Source of the DNA: JARYGU01 sp033795365 | GTDB lineage: Bacteria; Pseudomonadota; Alphaproteobacteria; Rhizobiales; Rhizobiaceae | NCBI GenBank assembly: GCA_033795365.1 | Contig: JARYGU010000009.1 | Location: 1-64,000, forward strand | Reading direction: 5' to 3' | Length of the DNA stretch: 64,000 bases | In this document: piece after piece, positions 35,296 through 43,051 of the stretch | Layout: every line of letters starts with the position of its first letter | How positions within the stretch are numbered: position 1 is the first letter of the stretch | Notes under the pieces: generated by a model | Seen by the model: only the letters and a program-made list of their open reading frames with translations | What the model was told of the DNA's origin: nothing | Database searches by the model: none | Position numbers and translations under genes: made by a program

Positions 35296-36262
35296 TATCG
35301 GCTCGAGCGCCGCTACGCGTTCCTTCCGGCTGTTTTCTTCCTTCTCGGTTCGCGATGCCGGAACGCTGATCGGCCTCGCCCTCATCATGGCGGTCTTCGC
35401 GGTGCTGGTGCCGGGCTTCCTGTCCGAGCGCAACCTGATCAACATCCTCCAGCAGTCGAGCATCAATGCCTGCCTGGCGCTCGGCATGACGCTGGTCATC
35501 ATCTCCGGCGGCATCGACCTCTCGGTCGGGCCGACGGCGGCGATCGCGGCTGTGATCAGCGCCACGCTGTTGGTTGCGGGCTACCCCGTGCCGCTGGCGA
35601 TCCTGGCCGGTCTCGGCACCGGCGCACTGTGCGGTCTGCTGAATGGGGTGCTCGTTGCCCATGTCGGGCTCCAGCCTTTCATCGTAACGCTCGGTACGCT
35701 CAGCACATACCGCGCCATCGCGCTGATCTATACCGGCGGCAATCCCGTGCTCGGCATCCCGCAAGGCTTCCGTTCCATCTTCAACGGCTCGATCGCGGGC
35801 ATTCCGAACTCAGTCGTCATCGTCGCGGCGGTCGCGGTCGCGGCCTGGATCCTGCTCAAGAAGACCGCCATCGGCGAATATCTGCTGGCTGTCGGCGGTA
35901 ATGAAGAGGCAGCGTATGTCTCGGGCGTGCCGATCGCGCTGACCAAGGTGACGGCCTACGTCATCTCCGGTACGCTCGCGGCACTCGCCTCGCTCATCCT
36001 GATCGGCCGCCTTGGGGCCGCCGAACCGATCCTCGGCAACCTGTGGGAGCTCGATGCGATCGCGGCGGCGGCCATTGGCGGAGCCTCGCTGATGGGTGGC
36101 AAGGGCAGCATAGTCGGTACGGTCCTCGGTGCGATCATCCTCGGCGCGATGCGCAACGGTTTGACGTTGATGAACGTGCAGGCTTTCTATCAACTGCTCG
36201 CAACCGGGCTTATAATCCTTGTCGCGATGATGATCGATCGCATGACAAGGGGACGTGCATGA
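35288..36262 (+). CDS. Sugar ABC transporter permease (RbsC type)
   Basis: 324-residue membrane permease of the ribose/xylose/arabinose family, with about ten hydrophobic helices. Family blocks are ALGMTLVIISGGIDLSVG near the N terminus and AAAIGGASLMGGKGS with GTVLGAIILGAMRNGLTL near the C terminus. A single permease gene implies a homodimer. It overlaps both the ATPase gene (eight bases) and the RpiR gene (ATGA). Confidence 0.93.
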   Translation: MSDIGSSAATRSFRLFSSFSVRDAGTLIGLALIMAVFAVLVPGFLSERNLINILQQSSINACLALGMTLVIISGGIDLSVGPTAAIAAVISATLLVAGYPVPLAILAGLGTGALCGLLNGVLVAHVGLQPFIVTLGTLSTYRAIALIYTGGNPVLGIPQGFRSIFNGSIAGIPNSVVIVAAVAVAAWILLKKTAIGEYLLAVGGNEEAAYVSGVPIALTKVTAYVISGTLAALASLILIGRLGAAEPILGNLWELDAIAAAAIGGASLMGGKGSIVGTVLGAIILGAMRNGLTLMNVQAFYQLLATGLIILVAMMIDRMTRGRA

Positions 36263-37131
36263 ATCTGGAAAGCGACCTGAAAGCCGTGGGACCGCGCATC
36301 AGGATGATGATGCCGCACCTGACACCGCTGGAGGCGCGCGTGGTGGAGACGGTCTTCGCTCTCAGAACCTTCGATGACGACACGTCGCTGAAGGAGATCG
36401 CGAGCGAGGCCGGCGTATCGGAGGCCATGGTCGTCAAGATCGCCAAGAAGCTTGGCTTCGCCGGCTATCGCGAGTTCCGCAATGCGGTCGCCCAGTACAA
36501 TCGCCTGCCAACGGCGGAAATGCACCAGGAACTCTCGCTGGAGGATACGTCCCAGGAGATCGTTCAGAAGGTGTTCCGCACGTCGATCCAGGCGCTTGAG
36601 GAAACGCTGTCCATCATGGACATCGAGGCTTTCGACCGGGCGGCCGACCTCATCTACGGCGCGCGCCAGCGGGATTTTTACGGCGTGGGCGGTTCGGCAC
36701 AGATCGCCCGCGACGTTTCGCACAAGTTTCTGCGTATCGGCGTCCGTTCCAGCGTCTATGACGATTCGCACATGATGCTGATGTCGGCGGCGCTGCTCGG
36801 CACCGACGATGTCGCCATCGGCTTTTCCCACTCGGGCAATACCGTGGCCGTCATAGAGGCCATCCAGCTTGCCCGTCGCAACGGTGCGCGCACCATCGCG
36901 ATCACCAACTACAACGCATCCCCGCTCGCGCAGCATGCGGATGTCGTTCTCTGCTCCACTGCCCAGGGCTCCCCCCTGATGGGCGAGAACGCCGCCGCGC
37001 GCATCGCGCAGCTCAATATTCTCGATGCCGTCTTCGTCGCCGTCGCCCAGCGCGACTACAAGGCCGCCGAGCGCGGCCTTGCCAAGACGATGGCGGCGGT
37101 GGCCTCCAAGCGCAAGGACAAGTTTTTATGA
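36259..37131 (+). CDS. RpiR/MurR-family sugar regulator
   Basis: 290 residues. N-terminal RpiR helix-turn-helix (about 1-80, with LKEIASEAGVSEAMVVKIAKKL) and C-terminal SIS sugar-phosphate-binding domain (about 120-260, with YGVGGSAQIARDVSHKFL and GFSHSGNTVAVIEA). It probably senses a phosphorylated form of the imported sugar and controls this operon. ATG 36259 overlaps the permease stop; the frame's upstream extension lies inside the permease gene. Confidence 0.9.
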   Translation: MNLESDLKAVGPRIRMMMPHLTPLEARVVETVFALRTFDDDTSLKEIASEAGVSEAMVVKIAKKLGFAGYREFRNAVAQYNRLPTAEMHQELSLEDTSQEIVQKVFRTSIQALEETLSIMDIEAFDRAADLIYGARQRDFYGVGGSAQIARDVSHKFLRIGVRSSVYDDSHMMLMSAALLGTDDVAIGFSHSGNTVAVIEAIQLARRNGARTIAITNYNASPLAQHADVVLCSTAQGSPLMGENAAARIAQLNILDAVFVAVAQRDYKAAERGLAKTMAAVASKRKDKFL

Positions 37132-38009
37132 CCGCCCTGTCTCCTGCCGTCGTCGTGTTCGGCAGCCTTCATTACGATATCATCGTGAAGGGGCCGCATC
37201 GCCCGCACAAGGGTGAGACGGTGACCGGCTCCGCCTGGTATCCGAAATGCGGCGGCAAGGGCGGGAACCAGGCGGTCTCGGCGGCGAAGCATGGGGCAGG
37301 CGCCGCGATGATCGGCGCCGTTGCAGGTGACGAATTCGGCCGGGCGCTCAAGGAAAACCTCGACGCCCATGGCGTCGACAGCCGCTTTGTCCGCATGGTG
37401 GAAGGCGCGGGCTCGGGTATGAGCGTTGCGATCTTCGACGCGGAAGGGGACTACGGAGCGGTGATCGTTTCCGGCGCCAATCTTGCTCTTTGCAAAGACG
37501 ACGTCTCTGCCGCACGGGAACTGTTCGGAGGTTCCTGCGTGCTCGTGTTGCAAAACGAAGTGCCGGATGCCGCGAACGTGCTCGCTGCAACGGCGATGAA
37601 GAAGGCCGGCGGTACAGTCGTGCTCAACGCCGCGCCCGCCCGAACGCCAACGCCGGAGCTCGCCGCTCTCGTTGATGTCGTCGTCGTCAATGCGGTGGAG
37701 GCGGAGGCGCTGGCCGATGTGCCCGAGGTGAATTCCCTCGATACGGCATTGGCGGCCGCCCGCATTCTTGGCCGCCGTTATCCCGCCGCCGTCGTCACTG
37801 CGGGCGGCGATGGCGTGGCTTTCGTCGAGCATGGCGGCCACGAGGCGAAGATTCCTGCCATCAAGGTCAAGCTGGTCAGCACCCACGGCGCCGGTGACGA
37901 GTTCATCGGCGTGCTCGCGGCCGAGCTGGCGCGGGGCGCGAAGCTGGAACGGGCAGTGATCAGCGGCAACGAAGCCGCGGCACGTCTGGTGAGTTCGCCG
38001 CAGGCATAG
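37128..38009 (+). CDS. Ribokinase-like PfkB sugar kinase
   Basis: 293-residue PfkB-family kinase, phosphorylating a sugar with ATP. The N-terminal signature is YPKCGGKGGNQAVSAAKHG, and the catalytic anion-hole motif is STHGAGDEFIGVLAAEL, with His instead of the common aromatic or Thr before GAGD. It is the last gene of the sugar operon, coupled to the regulator by ATGA. Together, isomerase and kinase would turn the imported sugar into a ketose phosphate. Confidence 0.88.
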   Translation: MTALSPAVVVFGSLHYDIIVKGPHRPHKGETVTGSAWYPKCGGKGGNQAVSAAKHGAGAAMIGAVAGDEFGRALKENLDAHGVDSRFVRMVEGAGSGMSVAIFDAEGDYGAVIVSGANLALCKDDVSAARELFGGSCVLVLQNEVPDAANVLAATAMKKAGGTVVLNAAPARTPTPELAALVDVVVVNAVEAEALADVPEVNSLDTALAAARILGRRYPAAVVTAGGDGVAFVEHGGHEAKIPAIKVKLVSTHGAGDEFIGVLAAELARGAKLERAVISGNEAAARLVSSPQA

Positions 38010-38054
38010 CCGGCTGCAGAAATTCCAGTACCTGGATACCCCGGCTCGCCGGCA

Positions 38055-38177
38055 TCATGCCGATGCGGCCGGCCTTGGCAAAAGGTGGTCGAATGTGGCT
38101 GCCCGGGCCGATCCGTAGGCTTTGGGCCCGTCGCGCAGGGTAAAATTTTGCGTCTCGACGGTTCGATCGATTTGCAT
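38055..38177 (-). CDS. Possible 40-residue peptide gene
   Basis: Short frame starting at ATG 38177, with GAGGAA six bases upstream on the minus strand. The product starts MQIDRTVETQNFTLRDGPKA and ends HLLPRPAASA; it is hydrophilic, with no Cys and no signal peptide. It is divergent from the iron-chelate importer and occupies most of the 274-bp gap. Not recognised; could be chance. Confidence 0.3.
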   Translation of the reverse strand: MQIDRTVETQNFTLRDGPKAYGSARAATFDHLLPRPAASA

Positions 38178-38222
38178 GCCGGGTTCCTCGTTCAGCTTCG
38201 AACGTTTCTAAAAGATATAACT

Positions 38223-38237
38223 TGACTATGAAATTCA
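38223..38237. promoter_or_regulatory. Iron-responsive operator candidate (RirA-type IRO box)
   Basis: TGACTATGAAATTCA fits the TGA-N9-TCA form of the rhizobial iron box, 46 bp before the binding-protein start. Motif degeneracy makes a chance match plausible; the iron-type importer downstream raises its credibility. Confidence 0.45.
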
Positions 38238-38282
38238 TCAAATAATAAGTGCCCCGGCAATTCCACCGGAGATGAATTCCAT

Positions 38283-39413
38283 ATGCGCCTTTCAGGCAAA
38301 TCGGCGATGTTCGCCCTCGGCCTCCTCGTGTCCGCCGTTTTTCCCGCCCTGGCGGATCCCGTCGTTGTGAAGGACGTGACGGGTCGCGACGTCGAAGTCA
38401 ACGTGCCGGTCAAGCACGTTATCCTGGGCGAAGGGCGCCAGATCTACTTCCTCGCTGCGCTCGACAAGAAAAACCCGTTTGAGCACGTGGTCGGCTGGCG
38501 CGACGATCTGCCGAAGGCGGATCCGGAATCCTACGCCGCGTATCTCGCGAAATATCCGGATATCGCGAAGCTGCCGACTTTCGGCGGCATGAAGGACGGC
38601 ACCTTCGATATCGAGCAGGCCGTGGCGCTGAAACCTGACGTCATCCTGATGAATATCGACGCCAAGACCGCGACGGAAGAGGCAGGCTATATCGAGAAAC
38701 TGGCCAAGGTCGGCATTCCGCTCGTCTATGTCGACTTCCGCGAAAAACCGATGGAAAACACCGAGCCGAGCATGCGCATCATGGGCACGCTCATGGGCAA
38801 GGAGCAGGTGGCCGAAGACTTCATCACCTTCCGGGCTGATGCCATCAGACACGTCACCGACGTTCTGGAAAAGAACAACCCGGCCAAGCCCGTTGTCTTC
38901 ATGGAGCGGGCGGGCGGCTATTCGGACGATTGCTGCATGTCCTTCGGCAACGAGAACTTCGGCAAGATGGTCGAGCTCGCCGGCGGCATCAACATGGCCA
39001 AGGAGATCATTCCGGGCACCTTCGGCGCGGTGAACCCCGAGCAGATCATCGCCTCCAATCCGGACCAGGTCATCATCACCGGCGGAATGTGGGAAGGCTA
39101 TGTGCCGGGCGGCAACTGGGTCGGCGTCGGCTATGGCGCGGATCTCGCAGAGGCGCATCGCAAGCTGGAGAACCTGACGAAGCGGGCGGCCTTCACGGGC
39201 ATCAAGGCCGTCAAGGACGGCAATGTCCACGCCATCTGGCATCAGTTCTACAACAATCCCTATCAGTTCGTCGCCATCCAGCAGATCGCCAAGTGGCTGC
39301 ATCCGGATCTTTTCAAGGACCTCGACCCGGAAGACACCTTCAAGGAACTGCATGCCCGCTTCCTGCCGCTGGATTACAAGCCGGGATATTTCGTCTCCCT
39401 GAAAGACAAGTAG
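38283..39413 (+). CDS. Iron-chelate ABC transporter, periplasmic binding protein
   Basis: 376 residues with a signal peptide (ending VFPALAD) and the two-lobe class III binding-protein fold of the FecB/BtuF group (VKDVTGRDVEVNV at the start; LKPDVILMN; NPEQIIASNPDQVIITGG). It probably binds a ferric siderophore or haem; the ligand cannot be told. An unusual CCMSF motif sits mid-protein (DDCCMSFGNENFGKMVELAGG region). First gene of a three-gene importer; the permease starts two bases after its stop. Confidence 0.86.
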   Translation: MRLSGKSAMFALGLLVSAVFPALADPVVVKDVTGRDVEVNVPVKHVILGEGRQIYFLAALDKKNPFEHVVGWRDDLPKADPESYAAYLAKYPDIAKLPTFGGMKDGTFDIEQAVALKPDVILMNIDAKTATEEAGYIEKLAKVGIPLVYVDFREKPMENTEPSMRIMGTLMGKEQVAEDFITFRADAIRHVTDVLEKNNPAKPVVFMERAGGYSDDCCMSFGNENFGKMVELAGGINMAKEIIPGTFGAVNPEQIIASNPDQVIITGGMWEGYVPGGNWVGVGYGADLAEAHRKLENLTKRAAFTGIKAVKDGNVHAIWHQFYNNPYQFVAIQQIAKWLHPDLFKDLDPEDTFKELHARFLPLDYKPGYFVSLKDK

Positions 39414-39415
39414 CC

Positions 39416-40480
39416 ATGGCTTCCGTGGCAACCGACACGCAGGCAACGGGGCGCGATCAGTATCGCGCCCTTGCCTTTCGCCGCATTCTCATTCTCATCG
39501 CGCTTGCGGTCGCGCTTGCCCTGAGTATGGCCATCGACATGGCGCTCGGGCCGGCAAATTACAGCCTGTCGCAGGTCCTGTCCGCCCTGCTATCGCCGGA
39601 GATGGCCGGAGATCAGCTTCGCGTGGTCATCTGGGACATCCGCATGCCGATCGCGTTGATGGCGGTCACGGTCGGGGCATCGCTCTCCGTCGCAGGCGCC
39701 CAGATGCAGACGATCCTCTCCAATCCGCTCGCAAGCCCCTTCACGCTCGGCATCTCCGCTGCGGCAAGCTTTGGCGCGGCGCTGGGTCTGGTTGGCGGCG
39801 TCGCCATCTTCCCCGGCGCCGTGCAGTACATGGTGCCGGTCAACGCTTTCATCATGGCGATGGCGGCGGCCCTGTTCATCCATTTCGCCTCGACGCTGCG
39901 CGGCGTGACGGTCGAAACGATCGTGTTGCTCGGCATCGCGCTCGTCTTCACCTTCAACGCCGCCCTGTCGCTGCTCGAATATCTCGCCTCCGAGCAGGCG
40001 CTGGCGGCCGTGGTGTTCTGGACGATGGGCAGCCTCACCAAGGCGACCTGGGACAAGGTCTTCGTCACGGCGGCGATCCTCGTCCTCACCCTGCCGCTCT
40101 TCATGCGCAATGCGTGGGCGCTGACGGCGCTCAGACTTGGCGACGACAAGGCGGCAAGCATGGGGGTCAACGTCCGGCGCCTGCGTCTCCAGACCATGCT
40201 GATCGTCAGCCTGCTTGCGGCCATTCCCGTCTCCTTCGTCGGCACGATCGGCTTTGTCGGGCTGGTCGGCCCGCATATCGCGCGCATGGTGGTGGGAGAG
40301 GACCAGCGCTTCTTCCTGCCGGGGGCGGTGATCTGCGGCGCGCTGCTTCTCTCGGCGACATCCGTGGTGAGCAAGGTGCTGATCCCCGGCGCGATCCTGC
40401 CGATCGGCGTCATCACGGCCCTCGTCGGCGTGCCCTTCTTCTTCGTTCTCATCTTCTCGAACAGGAGGCGCGCGTGGTAG
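39416..40480 (+). CDS. Iron-chelate ABC transporter permease (FecCD type)
   Basis: 354-residue permease of the FecCD/BtuC family. Blocks include RMPIALMAVTVGASLSVAGAQMQ (the conserved R-P...G..L...G...Q) and GFVGLVGPHIARMVVG, with about ten helices. ATG 39416 is two bases after the binding-protein stop. The stop overlaps the GTG start of the ATPase gene. One permease gene implies a homodimer. Confidence 0.9.
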   Translation: MASVATDTQATGRDQYRALAFRRILILIALAVALALSMAIDMALGPANYSLSQVLSALLSPEMAGDQLRVVIWDIRMPIALMAVTVGASLSVAGAQMQTILSNPLASPFTLGISAAASFGAALGLVGGVAIFPGAVQYMVPVNAFIMAMAAALFIHFASTLRGVTVETIVLLGIALVFTFNAALSLLEYLASEQALAAVVFWTMGSLTKATWDKVFVTAAILVLTLPLFMRNAWALTALRLGDDKAASMGVNVRRLRLQTMLIVSLLAAIPVSFVGTIGFVGLVGPHIARMVVGEDQRFFLPGAVICGALLLSATSVVSKVLIPGAILPIGVITALVGVPFFFVLIFSNRRRAW

Positions 40481-41226
40481 GCCTTGTGTTAAAAGATCTC
40501 GGCGCCGTTTACGGCCGCACCACGGTTCTGTCCAAGGTCGCGGTCGAACTCCTGACGGCCGGCACCACGACGGCCGTCATTGGCCCGAATGCCGCGGGAA
40601 AATCGACGCTGTTCAAGCGGATCGCGGGCCTGATATCCGGCCCCGGCACCGTCCAACTTTCGGACACGGCGCGCGGCGAGCGGGCGATCTGCTACATGCC
40701 GCAGGATACCGGCGCAAACGCGGTGCTGACCGTCTACGAATCCCTGCTTCTCTCGGCCAAGCAGGGCGGCGGCTGGCGGGTGAGCGACGACGAGCTCTTC
40801 GAGATCGATGCAGTCCTGAAGGCGCTGCGCATAGAGGATCTTGCCTTCCGCGGCCTCGATGCGCTTTCGGGCGGCCAACGACAGCTCGTCTCGCTCGGCC
40901 AGGCGCTGGTGCGCAAGCCGGAGGTGCTGCTGATGGACGAACCGACCTCGGCCCTCGATCTCCACCGCCAGATCGATGTTCTGGAATTCGTAGCGGACCT
41001 TGCAAGCCGCACCGGCATGATCGTGCTGATCGCGCTCCATGACCTCAATCACGCATTGCGCTATTGCACGAACACGATCGTCATCGCCAATGGCGAGATG
41101 GCTTCGAGCGGTGCGACAGCGAACGTCATCACGCCATCCATGCTGCGCGACATCTACCGTGTCGAGGCCCGGATCGAATCCTGTTCCCGCGGCCGGCCCA
41201 TGGTGATCGTCGACGGCGCGCTTTGA
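40474..41226 (+). CDS. Iron-chelate ABC transporter ATPase (FecE type)
   Basis: 250-residue ABC ATPase with Walker A GPNAAGKST, signature LSGGQRQLVSLGQAL, Walker B VLLMDEPTSALD and the switch His in ALHDLNHAL. Start is GTG 40474, preceded by AGGAGG five bases upstream and overlapping the permease stop. Completes the importer begun at 38283. No outer-membrane receptor gene is present nearby, so that component must be elsewhere. Confidence 0.9.
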   Translation: MVGLVLKDLGAVYGRTTVLSKVAVELLTAGTTTAVIGPNAAGKSTLFKRIAGLISGPGTVQLSDTARGERAICYMPQDTGANAVLTVYESLLLSAKQGGGWRVSDDELFEIDAVLKALRIEDLAFRGLDALSGGQRQLVSLGQALVRKPEVLLMDEPTSALDLHRQIDVLEFVADLASRTGMIVLIALHDLNHALRYCTNTIVIANGEMASSGATANVITPSMLRDIYRVEARIESCSRGRPMVIVDGAL

Positions 41227-41619
41227 TCTCTCCAACGTCTCCTTTCGCAGAGGCGGAGATCCCCCGCCCACCGCTTCAACGTCGAAATCCATCGCACTGT
41301 CCTTGCTGCGCTGACGTAGCAGGCTGATTGGCCGGGCATGTCCCAAAACGGGTTGAGTTGTGATTGCAATCGATAAAGTTAGTAACAATAAGTTGAAGTC
41401 GGGGATACATGTCCGTTTTAGCCTAAGTTTATCGGCTTTTTAAAAGACGGCGATTTCTTTACATGTTGCACTTTCGCACGGGTCTCGGATGTGGGGTTGG
41501 TTGGCTGCAAGTGCGGCAGGCTGATAAAGCGGCGCAAGCTGGTGGCGTTCGTTGTTGTATCCTTCTGCTTCGTTTGCCCGGCAAGCCATCCCTTGGTATT
41601 CGAACCTGGCGGAGGGGCT
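41227..41619. other. Intergenic region, importer to AraC-type gene
   Basis: 393 bp. The part 41350-41470 is AT-rich and probably contains the promoter of the AraC-type gene. No convincing gene or strong hairpin seen. Confidence 0.35.
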
Positions 41620-42534
41620 ATGGATGGGCTATCGGGTGTAGAGTTCTCGGCTAGAGAAACACACGGCTTCGGAGCGCTTGATAGTATCTCGGTAAGCAAG
41701 ACAAGTGCGGGTTTGGGTTGGGCAGGGACCTATATGTCCGTGCAATCCGAGGTTCCGTATACGGCAAGCTTCAAAGCGGTTCCGAGCATTCTGATCGCCG
41801 TCGTCAACGGCGGTGCGATCCGGGCGAACGTCAGGGTGCGCGAAAACACCCGAAATGTGCAAGGTCCGCCCGGAGTCATCAGCATTCTGCCCGACAGGAC
41901 GGCTTTCGGCATGGACTTGCGTTCGCGCATCAATACGACGCACCTCTATCTGCGCAGAGCTCTCCTGGACGACGTTGCCGGCGAGATTTATCCGGGCGAT
42001 CCGGCCGGAGTTGAGCTCATCACGCGTCTGGCGATCTTCGACCCGGTGCTCGAGCAGCTTTGCTATGCGATTCGCGACGCTTTGGACGAGGATCCGGTTT
42101 CGTCCAGCCTCTATGTCGATCACATGGCCCGGGCAGTTGCGGCGCGGCTGATCAGGAAACACTCGTCTGCCGCCGGAAAACGGACGCAGGGTCCCTCGAA
42201 CGAGGGATTGAGCGCGCGGCTTCTGGAGCGGACACGGGAAATCGTGGAGGCAAGGCTCGAAAGCCGCCTGACGACGACCGATATTGCCGCCGGCACCGGT
42301 ATCGGGGCGGACCATTTCGGGCGTCTGTTCAAACAGGCGACCGGGATGACCCTCTATCAGTTTGTGATCCGCTGCAGGGTGGACCGCGCTGGTCGCATGC
42401 TCGCGGACACCACCAAGCCCATCATCCAGATCGCTTATGAATGCGGGTTTGCCGACCAGGTTCATCTAACCCGAGCGTTCGGCCGTATTGTCGGAAGGAC
42501 GCCGGCAGCCTTCAGAAAAGAGCATCGGAAGTAA
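41620..42534 (+). CDS. AraC-family transcriptional regulator
   Basis: 304 residues. An N-terminal ligand-binding or dimerisation domain (about 1-190) precedes a C-terminal AraC helix-turn-helix pair (about 205-302; LTTTDIAAGTGIGADHFGRLF and IIQIAYECGFADQVHLTRAFGRIVGRTPAAFR). The start is ATG 41620 with GGAGG four bases upstream; the frame continues upstream to 41491 without support. It stands between the iron importer and the surface-protein operon and reads in the same direction; either could be its target. Confidence 0.86.
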   Translation: MDGLSGVEFSARETHGFGALDSISVSKTSAGLGWAGTYMSVQSEVPYTASFKAVPSILIAVVNGGAIRANVRVRENTRNVQGPPGVISILPDRTAFGMDLRSRINTTHLYLRRALLDDVAGEIYPGDPAGVELITRLAIFDPVLEQLCYAIRDALDEDPVSSSLYVDHMARAVAARLIRKHSSAAGKRTQGPSNEGLSARLLERTREIVEARLESRLTTTDIAAGTGIGADHFGRLFKQATGMTLYQFVIRCRVDRAGRMLADTTKPIIQIAYECGFADQVHLTRAFGRIVGRTPAAFRKEHRK

Positions 42535-42719
42535 TACTTTCTTCGGTCGTGGGGGGATTTTAAAAAGAAGCGATATCGTCGTCTTTATCCTAATCTTAAC
42601 AGGAACTGACAAGACAATTTGCCAAATCACATGATTATGTTGCCTAACTCGCAATGTTTATCATGGTGATCATATTGAAGGATATTGATGACTTTTCAAT
42701 TATTCGTGAGAATAATAAT

Positions 42720-42740
42720 AGATGTGAACTTTTCACATCT
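42720..42740. promoter_or_regulatory. Palindrome, operator candidate
   Basis: Arms AGATGTGAA and TTCACATCT with a 3-bp centre. The inner TGTGA-N5-TCACA is one base short of the Crp-type spacing. Located about 310 bp before the surface-protein start. Confidence 0.45.
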
Positions 42741-42869
42741 TTATCGGCCTTACGCAAATTATACGAATCAAGAAAAATAAATTATCCCGAATTTTTCTTG
42801 CTTAACATCCGGCAAGTATGTCGGTCTTTACGAATACTCTCCGAGACTTTTCCATGTAATATACCAGTT

Positions 42870-42889
42870 ATATCAGGGAATCCTGATAT
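42870..42889. promoter_or_regulatory. Second palindrome, operator candidate
   Basis: Arms ATATCAGG (42870-42877) and CCTGATAT (42882-42889) with a 4-bp centre, about 160 bp before the surface-protein start. Confidence 0.4.
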
Positions 42890-43051
42890 CGCCGCGAGTT
42901 TATACGGCTGCTCATTTCATTTGAGCTGTATTCAGCGCCGACTTCAACGGGAATTTAGGGATGCTGATGCCTGCGCATTTCGCGGGCGCCGCATGCTTTG
43001 GGGTAGCTAGATAGCGATTTACGTCGCGAAAGCGAAGCTGAGGAGAGGGTA

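Larger units (their letters stand above)
42535..43051. other. AT-rich intergenic region before the surface-protein gene
   Basis: 517 bp, clearly more AT-rich than its surroundings. It holds two palindromes (42720-42740 and 42870-42889). A frame at 42654-43010 (118 residues) lacks a ribosome binding site; part of it (VISGNPDIAASLYGCSF) faintly recalls a response-regulator receiver, but the phosphorylatable Asp is not evident. A 30-residue frame at 42688-42780 does have GAAGGA before its ATG. Neither is strong enough to call. Confidence 0.4.
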
